Positions 26,331 through 34,964 of a DNA stretch of 64,000 bases are shown piece by piece. Every line of letters begins with the position of its first letter. The first letter of the stretch is position 1. The notes below the pieces were generated by a model that saw nothing but the letters and a program-made list of their open reading frames with translations, ran no database searches and was not told the origin of the DNA. Origin of the DNA: Chryseobacterium indoltheticum (GTDB lineage Bacteria > Bacteroidota > Bacteroidia > Flavobacteriales > Weeksellaceae); assembly GCF_003815915.1 (NCBI RefSeq), contig NZ_CP033929.1, forward strand, positions 1,736,001-1,800,000, read 5' to 3'. A program made the translations under genes and the position numbers.

Positions 26331-27770
26331 TCATATCTTTTCAAAGTATTTTTCCTCAGTTTCAATTGCCATATACTTTTCTAAATACTTTGATTGATTA
26401 TATACATATCCACTGTATCCTACACTTTTAAAAATGAGTTTACTTATTAGTGTGAAAAGTTTTGCTGAAACATAACTTAGGTAAAGGTTAGTTGTACTTT
26501 CATCTCTTACTATATTATCTTTTTTAATAAGTATATTACCATGTAATAAGTCATTTCGATGTTCAATAATTGTAATGTCATGCAAACTTAAGTCGATACC
26601 TATTTGCTCAAAAGGTCTTGTGAGTTTTTCATTATTTGTTAAATGTGCTTTGTTGAATGGTTTATTAATTTCATTGAGTCTTCTCTTTAATTTCAGAATA
26701 GTATCAGAAGTCAGAGAGTCAGAATTGTCATCAATAACAATATTAAGTTCTGTAATTATCTTCTCCTGCAACTTTTTATTATTAATTGGTCTTTCTAATC
26801 CTGATTCTTCAATACTAAAATGTTTAGAAAGCTGTTCAATGATTACTGCAAATGAGCTTGGAATTATTAGTAAAGATTTTGTTGATGTTGCTTCTAAAAT
26901 AACAAGAATGGCTATAGAAAATTCTGGTTCCATATGTATTTTATGAACTAATTTTGATAGGTTTTGCAAAGAAACTCTTGTGAGCTCATGTTTCTTATAA
27001 AGAATATTCGCAGTTTTCCTATCTATTTCTAAGCATGAGTATGGGTTTGTAATGATTGGTCTATACATACCTTTTATCATAGGTCTAATATTGTTAGTAT
27101 AATAAAAACCACCACAGCCATCAAATACAAACTTTTCGTCTCCTATCATAAGACAATTAATAAATCCTATGGCTTGTTGTATAGAAAAGCAACCTTTTGA
27201 AAACTCTTCATAATTCTGTTTCTGTAAACTTTCAATAATATAATAGCCTTCATTGTTACTTTTTAATTGCGTAACATCATATTCCGTCTCCTTGATTTTA
27301 ATGCGAAGACAATCGTAGAAATATTCTACTTCATCCCTTACGTGCGTTATTGTCTCAAATTCATTATGGAACGTGTTAATTTCGTTCAAACCAACTTTAA
27401 AAAATGCTTTGAAAATACTGTTGGTTTTAAAACCTTCGGAATGAAATTCTTTCAGCTCAATTGTTGTTTTAAAATCGATATATTTATCTACTTTTATATT
27501 ATTACTGGAAGAAGTATTTCCAAACTTTTTCGAAACTAAAACGATATTGTTTAAGATAAAAGAAATCTTATTTTCATCTTTTTCTCTTTGTTCAAATATT
27601 GCTTCTCTTTCAAAATTAAATGTTTTACTTCCTCTCGAAAAATAAGCAGCATCTTCATCATTATCAATAATCTTAAGCTCATACTTAGAAAGAGAACATA
27701 TTTTTTCAATAAATTGTAATTCAGATTCAAAGTTCTTTTTGTTTTCAATTCTTATAGTAGAAGCACTCAT
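26331..27770 (-). CDS. HEPN-like protein of the DUF6119 operon (ApeA-like layout)
   Basis: The 479-residue protein has a beta-rich first half (KYIDFKTTIELKEFHSEGF near residue 95) and a helical second half. The latter contains TIIEHRNDLLHGNIL near residue 402, where R-N-D-L-L-H matches the R-x4-H catalytic motif of HEPN ribonucleases, with LSYVSAKLFTLISKLIFK as the following helix. A beta-rich sensor head followed by a C-terminal HEPN domain is the layout of ApeA-type defence proteins, so it could be an RNA-cutting effector. It lies 60 bases downstream of the DUF6119 gene in the same orientation. The head domain is not identified. Confidence 0.55.
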   Translation of the reverse strand: MSASTIRIENKKNFESELQFIEKICSLSKYELKIIDNDEDAAYFSRGSKTFNFEREAIFEQREKDENKISFILNNIVLVSKKFGNTSSSNNIKVDKYIDFKTTIELKEFHSEGFKTNSIFKAFFKVGLNEINTFHNEFETITHVRDEVEYFYDCLRIKIKETEYDVTQLKSNNEGYYIIESLQKQNYEEFSKGCFSIQQAIGFINCLMIGDEKFVFDGCGGFYYTNNIRPMIKGMYRPIITNPYSCLEIDRKTANILYKKHELTRVSLQNLSKLVHKIHMEPEFSIAILVILEATSTKSLLIIPSSFAVIIEQLSKHFSIEESGLERPINNKKLQEKIITELNIVIDDNSDSLTSDTILKLKRRLNEINKPFNKAHLTNNEKLTRPFEQIGIDLSLHDITIIEHRNDLLHGNILIKKDNIVRDESTTNLYLSYVSAKLFTLISKLIFKSVGYSGYVYNQSKYLEKYMAIETEEKYFEKI

Positions 27771-27830
27771 TTGTGATTTTATTATTTAAAAGAGTTGGTA
27801 AACTAACTTTTGATGAGATAGATTAAAAGA

Positions 27831-29615
27831 TTATCTAATTTGTGATATGTCAATCACATTAAATTTAAAAGTGTTGTAATTCAACACCTCTCTGGCTGTC
27901 TGAACTAAAGAAAATAGAGCGATATTTGATGCGCTTTTACTAAGTTTTCCTACAGCATCGTCATTAATATAAGAGTAATTGTTATATGCCATCACAAAAT
28001 TTATAGTTAAATCTTTGTCTCTTATTTTCTTCAAAATATCATCTGAATTTAATTTTTGACCATCTGTCTTATCATTGTAAATGGCAATGGTATCCTTAAG
28101 ATATGTACTTCCGTCGATATTATTTATGTCATGCCATAATCTTTGAGAAGCCAGTACAATTTGATTGTATAAGCTTCGCATATTAGTATTAAAACCATCT
28201 TTTACATGTATTAGATACATTGTGCTCTCGGCATAGTACATAATGTCGCATAACTCTATATTATCAGTAAATTTTTTATCAAAAACGTAATAGTTCTCCT
28301 CACTATGATTAAGATTATAAAGATCCTCGTTAGCTTGATTCCACGGTTTTAAAATTCTTTCTTTTAGCTCATAAAGCTCATAGTCATTTATGGCTTCTTC
28401 TCTAATTTGTGACAGATAGTTATTATCGAGTTTAAACCATGTGTTATCAGTTCTAAAATATTTGCCATCATTCAACGTAATCTCAGTAACGAGGTGATTA
28501 TAGAAATAGTCAAATGTCTCTTCTTTCGAGTCTATAATACCAATTAAAGACAGTTGATTGATTTTATCTACAATTTCTTTTCTATCCGAAATATTTTCTA
28601 AGCTATTATATATTTGTTTCGTGATGTTAAAATAAAGATCATTGCGAGATGTCAATTGTAAGTCAGTCTTTTTTTTCTTACGAAAAAAATGTAATCTGAA
28701 TATATTACATTCATAAAATTTTTCAATCTGCTTACTATTTACAATTTCTACAATATCATATTCAGATTTTTTTATATTTTCTGGTTGATCGTGCATTAAA
28801 ATATGTTCAATTATTTTTTCTAATAAGCTATTGCGAAGGTCTTCTAATATATTAGAATCTTTAACCCTGTTAAACAAACTAAGATTTTTATAATTGCTGG
28901 TATCTCCTAAAATTTTCTCAATGGTAATAATCAATTTTTTAAGTTCTTCAAAATTTATTTTTTTTCTCAAACTAAAATATGAACCTAAATCCATTATTGA
29001 ACTTTCATCATCAAGATTAAATTCTCTGAAAATTCCATCTCGCAATTCTTTTCTTACAACCACCTTTATTTTTTTAGGTATTTCAGAATATAAAAGTGAA
29101 TCTTTAATTGATTGGCTGTAATTAAATGTGTTACTTCTTTGCGAAAGGTTTCCTGTGACTCCTCTAGTATTGATAGAGATGGTAATATCATCATTCAAAC
29201 TAGCGAAATGCTGGTATAATTCTATCCCAAAATAATTATCTAAGTATTTTTTAATTACCGTTATTCCGGATCCGCTGGTAACACAATACAATTTGCCTTT
29301 ATAACAGATAAAAAGGACATGAGAAAATTCGATTAAATCAAAATTTTGATCTTTTGCTAGCTCTTCGGGTAAAAAATATTTCCAGTAATTTTGATCCTTA
29401 GTTTGATTATAGCAGTAGCTGTAAAAATAAAAATCCTCGTCCTCTATTTCTTGGATGGGGTATTTAAACTGTTCAAAATCTTTATCCGAAGCGTGTAAAT
29501 GGTTTTTATGATTTTTAGTTATTGTTTTTATCACTTCGTCTAAATCTTTATTCCTGAGCTCGTAATGTTGAAGATCAATAGAGAAAATTTTTAAATTAAA
29601 TTTTAGATCTATCAT
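27831..29615 (-). CDS. DUF6119 / TIGR04141 family sporadically distributed protein
   Basis: The 594-residue protein agrees with the TIGR04141/DUF6119 family, a set of large proteins scattered through bacterial accessory islands with no known activity. The diagnostic part is residues about 95-190: SHVLFICYKGKLYCVTSGSG, then ISINTRGVTGNLSQRSN, then YSQSIKDSLLY. A second conserved region near the C-terminus reads MYLIHVKDGFNTNMRSLYNQIVLA. The chain is soluble. It lies 48 bases downstream of the first gene and 60 bases upstream of the HEPN-like gene. A sensor or regulatory role in a multi-gene defence system is inferred from the neighbourhood. Confidence 0.75.
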   Translation of the reverse strand: MIDLKFNLKIFSIDLQHYELRNKDLDEVIKTITKNHKNHLHASDKDFEQFKYPIQEIEDEDFYFYSYCYNQTKDQNYWKYFLPEELAKDQNFDLIEFSHVLFICYKGKLYCVTSGSGITVIKKYLDNYFGIELYQHFASLNDDITISINTRGVTGNLSQRSNTFNYSQSIKDSLLYSEIPKKIKVVVRKELRDGIFREFNLDDESSIMDLGSYFSLRKKINFEELKKLIITIEKILGDTSNYKNLSLFNRVKDSNILEDLRNSLLEKIIEHILMHDQPENIKKSEYDIVEIVNSKQIEKFYECNIFRLHFFRKKKKTDLQLTSRNDLYFNITKQIYNSLENISDRKEIVDKINQLSLIGIIDSKEETFDYFYNHLVTEITLNDGKYFRTDNTWFKLDNNYLSQIREEAINDYELYELKERILKPWNQANEDLYNLNHSEENYYVFDKKFTDNIELCDIMYYAESTMYLIHVKDGFNTNMRSLYNQIVLASQRLWHDINNIDGSTYLKDTIAIYNDKTDGQKLNSDDILKKIRDKDLTINFVMAYNNYSYINDDAVGKLSKSASNIALFSLVQTAREVLNYNTFKFNVIDISQIR

Positions 29616-29663
29616 GATTAAAATAATTGAATGTTTTGTACATTTAAGAAAGACTAATAAATA

Positions 29664-30863
29664 TTAAGAAGTTGCATTTTCAAAAATCTCTATTCCATTT
29701 AAAATTTCTGTAGACTCTAAAATCTGACTAACAGTGAAATGTCTTATGTGTCCTTTTCGCAGAAGACAATTCGAAACAAGAAAGATCTGATCCGAATTAG
29801 ATTCCTGATCTGTATAAGGTTCTTTATATATTAGTTTAATAATTCGGGTAGTTATTTTGTTGGATTTGTCTCTATACTTTATTAAATAATATTCATTTTC
29901 AGTGAATATATTTGCAGTTATAGGACGGAAAATTGTTTTGTATCGTGGATAGATTTGTCCAAAAATTATTGCTTTTTGAGTAAAGTCATCTAGGCTAACA
30001 TTTTTTCTAATATCACCTAAAGGATATGATGCCGTTCTTTGTTTCATGTAATCGAAGGCACTAAGTTTATAATAATAATGATTAAATATAAGTTCAGTAG
30101 GCTTTATAATTGTATTACCAACTAATCTTGATGAATCTTCTAGTTCAACATCATTTTTTAGATCAATAATGATGTAACCATTTTCATTAATTCCTGAGCT
30201 AATAATCTCAAGATCACTTGTCTGATTTTTGACTATTCCTAAAATTACACTTGGTATCAGCTCTTCAGAATAGGATGAAGTTTTAGGATTATACCATTTA
30301 CACTTAAACATATATTTTGATAAATCCTTTTCAACAAAACTTTCTTTTGTTGACGAGTACTTTTTCTCTTCTTTATTTTTAACAATGTCTATAACGGTCA
30401 TTACAGGCGGTAAAAACTCAAGGTGATTGTTTTCTTTATTCGTACGAATTCCATCTGAGCTATCAATGAAAATCTTTTTTTTATTAAGTTCAAAATCAAC
30501 GCTTTTTATACAGACAAGTTTATTTAGAAGAGACTCCTTAAGAAATTCTAAGTCAAAATTTTCTATATTAATCAATTTCTCAATATCAAGATATGTATAG
30601 TCAGATTCAAGTTTTTTTATTTGCTCAGCTTTGATCCATTTATCAATATATTTTCCATCTTTAGTGGAATAATAATAACATCTAAGTTGAATTTCAGACT
30701 GTCTACCGTTTAACGGATTGTATTCATCTTTATTTAAGATTTCTCCCACAATCATAATTGGTGGTGTCATTTCTGCATTTGCAGCAATTTTAATATTTTG
30801 ATTTTTATTAAAATAGGGATGATTTTGAAGACAGACAAAATCTCCAATGGAAAAAGTGATCAT
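29664..30863 (-). CDS. tandem-repeat beta protein with YodC/DUF2158-like units, first gene of the operon
   Basis: The 399-residue protein contains two copies of a short beta unit. The first (residues about 4-85) reads GDFVCLQNHPYF, then PPIMIVGEI, then QLRCYYYSTKDGKYIDKWI. The second (about 111-208) reads LVCIKSVDFE, then PPVMTVIDI, then MFKCKWYNPKTSSYSEELIP. The pattern of G-D-x-V, P-P-x-M-x-V and C-x-W/Y recalls the small DUF2158/YodC fold. The remaining 190 residues are unrecognised. It is the promoter-proximal gene of the five-gene run and is divergent from the reverse transcriptase RNA, with a TAnnTTTG box 28 bases upstream of its start. Confidence 0.5.
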   Translation of the reverse strand: MITFSIGDFVCLQNHPYFNKNQNIKIAANAEMTPPIMIVGEILNKDEYNPLNGRQSEIQLRCYYYSTKDGKYIDKWIKAEQIKKLESDYTYLDIEKLINIENFDLEFLKESLLNKLVCIKSVDFELNKKKIFIDSSDGIRTNKENNHLEFLPPVMTVIDIVKNKEEKKYSSTKESFVEKDLSKYMFKCKWYNPKTSSYSEELIPSVILGIVKNQTSDLEIISSGINENGYIIIDLKNDVELEDSSRLVGNTIIKPTELIFNHYYYKLSAFDYMKQRTASYPLGDIRKNVSLDDFTQKAIIFGQIYPRYKTIFRPITANIFTENEYYLIKYRDKSNKITTRIIKLIYKEPYTDQESNSDQIFLVSNCLLRKGHIRHFTVSQILESTEILNGIEIFENATS

Positions 30864-30884
30864 TAGTAATTATTTTCGTGGTTA

Positions 30885-30918
30885 TTGTCACAAATATAAG
30901 AATTATTTCATATTTTTG
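30885..30918. promoter_or_regulatory. divergent promoter pair between the DUF6119 operon and the RT non-coding RNA
   Basis: On the plus strand, TTG (30885-30887) and TATTTTTG (30911-30918) are spaced 23 bases apart, as in Bacteroidota -33/-7 promoters, and point to a transcript start at about 30923. On the minus strand, TATATTTG (30898-30891) would start transcription about 22 bases before the operon's first codon. The boxes overlap, so the two units may compete. Confidence 0.5.
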
Positions 30919-30920
30919 AG

Positions 30921-31296
30921 ATGCTTGCAAAAAGAAGTGTAATTACGACTAGAATAAGATAAAAGGTCTTTTAGATTTACTTATAACAAGAGGGTTATAA
31001 GGTTAGAGAATTTCATCGAAGGCTCACCGAAAGGACAGCCCGATAGAAAGGAAATCAGTAGCAATTTACTAAGAATTATTGAAACTACCAAAAGGGTAAC
31101 TTTATTTATTAACTTTATCATCTTTGTCTTCATAATTTATCAGTTTGACTATTAGCTCGGCTATTACAGTCTCAGCTATGCTTAATACTATTTCCACCAA
31201 TTACGGAATTATCAATGACTCAATATTAATAATTTGGGTACTTATCTGAGCGAAAGCTGTATGTAATTATAAAACGTTATTGATTTTTGCAAGCAT
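30921..31296 (+). ncRNA. candidate non-coding RNA associated with the defence reverse transcriptase
   Basis: ATGCTTGCAAAAA (30921-30933) and TTTTTGCAAGCAT (31284-31296) are perfect 13-bp inverted complements that would close a 376-base RNA ending 5 bases before the RT start codon. Inside are CTTATAAC/GTTATAAG (30980-30987/30994-31001), GGCT...CC-GAAA-GG...AGCC (31021-31040), TACC/GGGTA (31087-31098), TAGCT/AGCTA around 31154-31178 and AGC-GAAA-GCT near 31249-31258. The promoter-like boxes place the transcript start at the first arm. Defence RTs of the DRT2 and DRT9 kinds use such an upstream RNA as template or cofactor. A stop-free frame of 65 codons runs through 30958-31152. Confidence 0.6.
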
Positions 31297-31301
31297 TTTT
31301 T

Positions 31302-32912
31302 ATGATTGAAAAACCAACTTGGCTTAAAGAAAAAGGCTATTTACATATTTCACCATCTCTTAAAATAGGAGATGAATGGGAAAATTATTATCGTCTCATT
31401 ACTAATGAAAAATTTGTTGAAAAATATGCATTCTATCCGCTTATCCATACAAATATAATAGACAGAAAATATAAAAAAGCAGATCCTCAAAAGCACAGGA
31501 CCACGGGAAGAAAGCATTGTCATACTTTACATAAAAAAGGTAAGCCGGAAAAATCACATAAGATGAGACCTTTGCATTATGCAAGTCATATGGATGCTTT
31601 AGTATACGGTTACTATAAGGAGATTCTTGATGAGCTTTATGAGAAAAAATTAAACGAAAATTCAAAACTTGACGCAGCCGTAAATGCATATAGAAAAATT
31701 CAAATATCAGAAAAGGATATAAAAGGAAAAAGCACAATACATTTTGCAAAGGAAGCGTTTGATGAAATTAAGAAAAGGGGAGAGTACGATGAAGTCTGTG
31801 TCTTAACTTTTGATTTAAAAAGTTTTTTTCCAAGTTTAAATCATCAATTCCTTAAGCAAAAATGGAAATGGCTTTTAGATGTTGATGAGCTTCCAAAAGA
31901 TCATTATAATGTCTTTAAAGCCTGTACTAAATTTAGATATGTATTGCTTGATGACCTAAGAATCAGAAATGATAGAAATGGGAGAAAATCGGGTTTTGAT
32001 GAATCAAAACTTGCACAGATCAGAAAGGAAAAAGGCTATAAATGTTTTTTCGAAAGTAATGAGGAATTTAGAAGAACAATTAGCGAGGGTAAATTACGTG
32101 TATATAAAAATCCTTTTTATTCAGATGAAAAAATCAGTGTTGGAATTCCCCAAGGATTACCAATAAGCGCTCTATTAGCGAACTTATATCTGTATGATTT
32201 CGACTTAAAAATAATAAATGAACTTGTTGAAGATAGGGATGTATATTATAAAAGGTATTCTGATGATATAGTGGTTGTTTGTAAGCCCAACCAAGCAGAG
32301 TATATTGAGAAGTATATTTATGCTTTGATCAAAGATAGTAAAGTGAAGATTAGCGAAAATAAAACCGAAAAATTTATTTTCAGGAAAGTTACTTTCTCTC
32401 CAAAACATGATGACAAAAGGTTAGCATGCTTTAAGATAGATAAAAAATCTAAGAAAGAGATTGAAACACCATTATTATATTTGGGATTTGAATTTAGAGG
32501 TTACAAAACTGTTATTAAATCCGCTAATTTATCCAGATATTACAGGAAGATTATTTCCATTACCAAACGCAGATGCGCTAGAGCTAAAAGGGTTTTAGAT
32601 AAAAATCCCGAAGCAAAAAGAGCTGTTTTTATAAATCAAATTAAAAAACTGTACAATAGACCATTAAAAATAAATGATTCCGAAAGGTCTGATAAAAAAG
32701 GTCTGAGAAGGAAATTTAGCAAATTGCAAAAGAATGAAAAAGGTTTTTATGACTTTGCTCATTATTCTCCTAAGGATCACAAAAAAGAATCTAATTATTA
32801 TTCTTATGTCAAAAGATGTTGTACAATTTTTAAGGAAGAACATATAATGAATCAAATAAGAAAGCGAAAGCATATAGTATATAAGTGCATTGATAAACAT
32901 CTCAATTCCTAA
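31302..32912 (+). CDS. defence-type (UG/DRT) reverse transcriptase, Drt2-like
   Basis: With the ATG at 31302 the protein has 536 residues. RT motif A is VLTFDLKSFFPSLN (Asp171), motif B is SVGIPQGLPISALLANLYL (residues 279-297) and the catalytic YSDD is at 319-322. No maturase or endonuclease domain is present, which argues against a group II intron. Before the RT core is a stretch GYLHIS, YAFYPLIHT and KMRPLHYASHMDALVYGYY, which I associate with DRT2-type RTs, but the subtype is from memory and uncertain. The frame opens at a TTG at 31287 inside the inverted repeat. The ATG is the better start. It follows the candidate RNA directly and converges on the retron RT. Confidence 0.78.
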   Translation: MIEKPTWLKEKGYLHISPSLKIGDEWENYYRLITNEKFVEKYAFYPLIHTNIIDRKYKKADPQKHRTTGRKHCHTLHKKGKPEKSHKMRPLHYASHMDALVYGYYKEILDELYEKKLNENSKLDAAVNAYRKIQISEKDIKGKSTIHFAKEAFDEIKKRGEYDEVCVLTFDLKSFFPSLNHQFLKQKWKWLLDVDELPKDHYNVFKACTKFRYVLLDDLRIRNDRNGRKSGFDESKLAQIRKEKGYKCFFESNEEFRRTISEGKLRVYKNPFYSDEKISVGIPQGLPISALLANLYLYDFDLKIINELVEDRDVYYKRYSDDIVVVCKPNQAEYIEKYIYALIKDSKVKISENKTEKFIFRKVTFSPKHDDKRLACFKIDKKSKKEIETPLLYLGFEFRGYKTVIKSANLSRYYRKIISITKRRCARAKRVLDKNPEAKRAVFINQIKKLYNRPLKINDSERSDKKGLRRKFSKLQKNEKGFYDFAHYSPKDHKKESNYYSYVKRCCTIFKEEHIMNQIRKRKHIVYKCIDKHLNS

Positions 32913-33027
32913 TAAATTTGCGCTAAAAGTTCTAAAGTCAGTATACTTTAAGAGCAAAGTCATGCAATTTTATATAAGTGTAATATTATAAAATAAATTG
33001 TCTGTTGTTAAAATAATTTAATATTGC

Positions 33028-34125
33028 CTAAGATTCTTTTTGACCGGCACGAATTTGAAGTAGAATCTCTAATGCTTGTGTACTTCTTAAAACAGAATTT
33101 TCACCAACATCGTTTAATTTTTTGTAATATTTTTTGGCGAACTGAGGCTCAATTGATTGAATGAAGTGCAGCCAACCATACAGTCTATTGCGAGTGTTAG
33201 TTACTTCATCCCCTAATTTACTTAAAAAACCTAAATCTTTAGGATCTTCTCCTCTCGCAATTAGTCTATGCTTTGCATGTGCAGTATATCCAAATTTAGT
33301 AATGCAATTAATTTCTAAACGAATATTCTTTTTTCTATTTTTTGAAATTCTCGGAGAATGTGAGTCAAAAATCGTTAGTCCTGTTACGAATTGCTTTTGT
33401 CCCCTTTTCATGAATTTAGTTTTCTTTTCGTTGAGTAAAAAACCGTATTTTTCAACTGCTAATTGTATGTCATCGAGAGGTAATATATCTGTATTTGATG
33501 AAAAGTACAAATCATCAGCATACCTCGAATATCTAATATTACTACCACAAAGACTCTTTAACTCCTCATCTAGCGAATGTGTTACTATGTTTGCTAGAGT
33601 TGGACTTGTGCAAAAACCTTGAACAAGCTGATTCTCGATAGTTGTGATTTTAGCAATCCATAGTGCAACATTATCCTTAAATCCCAGTTTCTTTAGACTA
33701 TTTGTAACCATACTCTCTGTAATTGTTTCAAAATAATCTTTAATATCAACTGATAAGACAATCTTTTTTTCTAAATGACATTCTGCATTTGATCGAATAT
33801 TTTTTCCTTTAACAAAGCCATGAACCATTTCTGAAGGTTGATGAATTTTTACAAGATAATGATTAAGAATTTTTAGTGTATTATTTAATTTTGCTGTCCA
33901 AACTCTATGAACTGTTCGAAATCCTCCGTTCTGTCCCTTTTTTCTTAAATTAAATCTATCTACAAGGATTTTATTGCTGGTTAATGCCGAACGCAATTCT
34001 TCTATATTACGTCTATCTAAATTACGAATGAAATAATCATCTTCTATAATTTTTTCTATAAATTCTAAATCGCATCTTAGATAGTTTGCTAAATCCTGCT
34101 TAGTAATTAATTCGGAATGTTTCAT
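33028..34125 (-). CDS. retron reverse transcriptase
   Basis: The 365-residue protein shows retron-specific features: NAECH at residues 113-117 (the NAxxH motif), motif A VDIKDYFETI with Asp127, QGFCTSPTLANIV (169-181), the catalytic YADD at 202-205, and VTGLTIF at 247-253 (the VTG motif) followed by a basic linker. Length and order agree with retron RTs, which prime reverse transcription of a structured RNA (msr-msd) from an internal guanosine and give RNA-linked DNA. An 81-base structured RNA sits directly upstream and a DUF3800 gene before that, in one orientation, so the three form a cassette. The neighbouring RT is convergent, 115 bases from its 3' end. Confidence 0.85.
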   Translation of the reverse strand: MKHSELITKQDLANYLRCDLEFIEKIIEDDYFIRNLDRRNIEELRSALTSNKILVDRFNLRKKGQNGGFRTVHRVWTAKLNNTLKILNHYLVKIHQPSEMVHGFVKGKNIRSNAECHLEKKIVLSVDIKDYFETITESMVTNSLKKLGFKDNVALWIAKITTIENQLVQGFCTSPTLANIVTHSLDEELKSLCGSNIRYSRYADDLYFSSNTDILPLDDIQLAVEKYGFLLNEKKTKFMKRGQKQFVTGLTIFDSHSPRISKNRKKNIRLEINCITKFGYTAHAKHRLIARGEDPKDLGFLSKLGDEVTNTRNRLYGWLHFIQSIEPQFAKKYYKKLNDVGENSVLRSTQALEILLQIRAGQKES

Positions 34126-34141
34126 CGTTTTAAAATAAAGA

Positions 34142-34222
34142 AGTGGGTGTCAGATAAGATAAGATTGAAATGTTTTGTAACCGAGTACGAAATCGTACTC
34201 AAAGTTTATCTGTACACCCACT
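34142..34222 (-). ncRNA. candidate retron msr-msd RNA (or part of it) between DUF3800 and RT
   Basis: On the plus strand AGTGGGTGTCAGATAA (34142-34157) is complementary to TTATCTG-T-ACACCCACT (34206-34222), giving a 16-bp closing stem with one bulged base. Inside is a perfect 8-bp hairpin, GAGTACGA/TCGTACTC (34183-34200). The structure fills the gap between the DUF3800 stop codon and the RT and overlaps that stop. Retron RNAs are flanked by such complementary a1/a2 segments. It is short for a complete msr-msd, and there is no T run to make it a terminator, so it may be a minimal form or only part of the RNA. Confidence 0.5.
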
Positions 34223-34964
34223 AAAAATTTTTTATAAGATTTTGTAAAGATACTTGAAATTCCTCTTTTTTTTGTCTTGAAAAAAAAATATTATTGTGAG
34301 AATAATTGACTAAAGCAATTTTTGGAGCAACTAAGTTAAAATTAGATTTCATTCTGGGATATGGAGTAGTCTCGGTGAATATATGATAGAAAAGAAAGTT
34401 TAGATAATCTATAATAGCAAGATTTTCTTCTTCTTTGCCAACTATATGAAACTCACATTCAATTCTTCCGACATAATTTGAGAAAAAATTATTTAAAATG
34501 GTTTTCAACGATTTCTTCTTTAGTTCAATCGTTTCGAAGAAAAATATGTTTTTGTCATTTTTATGCGATTCTACTCGGTCTCTTAATAATTTTGTTAGAG
34601 AGTAGGCGAAAAACTCAGATTCATCCATAATCCGCATTTTTTCTATGAAGAAATCATTGCTTTTATTAGTGATAACGAAATATGCTCTATAATCTAACAA
34701 AGGTAGTATCTTGTAGACTTCCGTACGAACATCCATGTTATTTTCCGTTGCGTGAAAGCCTTGTTTCAGAATTTTATTTTTAATTTCCTCGTAGTATAGA
34801 GAACTTTCAATATCGGTTTTTAGGCAAAGTAAAGCATCTGTTATTGTTTGTGGGCTATCTGTCTTGATACACCCGTGTATGAAAATATTGGAGTTATTAT
34901 TAATATTTCCTGACTCATCAATATAAAAGTAATTGATTTTTTTATCTCCATATGAATTTATCAT
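34221..34964 (-). CDS. DUF3800 domain protein, probable retron effector
   Basis: The 247-residue protein starts with the DUF3800 signature INYFYIDESGNINNNSNIFIHGCI (residues about 10-33), where the DESG acidic motif marks an RNase H-like fold, and has a later acidic pair in the FFFETIELKKK stretch near residue 147. DUF3800 proteins recur in defence loci and I recall them as the effector of type VII retrons. The exact type number should be checked. It ends within the structured RNA that precedes the RT, so all three belong to one transcript. A nuclease activity released on infection is inferred. Confidence 0.72.
   Translation of the reverse strand: MINSYGDKKINYFYIDESGNINNNSNIFIHGCIKTDSPQTITDALLCLKTDIESSLYYEEIKNKILKQGFHATENNMDVRTEVYKILPLLDYRAYFVITNKSNDFFIEKMRIMDESEFFAYSLTKLLRDRVESHKNDKNIFFFETIELKKKSLKTILNNFFSNYVGRIECEFHIVGKEEENLAIIDYLNFLFYHIFTETTPYPRMKSNFNLVAPKIALVNYSHNNIFFSRQKKEEFQVSLQNLIKNF

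Noticed and set aside
31287..31301. TTG start of the RT at 31287
   Set aside because: It lies within the arm of the inverted repeat of the upstream RNA. The ATG at 31302 is in the same frame and fits the family start.
31302..34125. A DRT3-type two-RT system
   Set aside because: DRT3 genes are co-directional and both belong to UG groups. Here the RTs are convergent and one has retron-specific NAxxH and VTG motifs.
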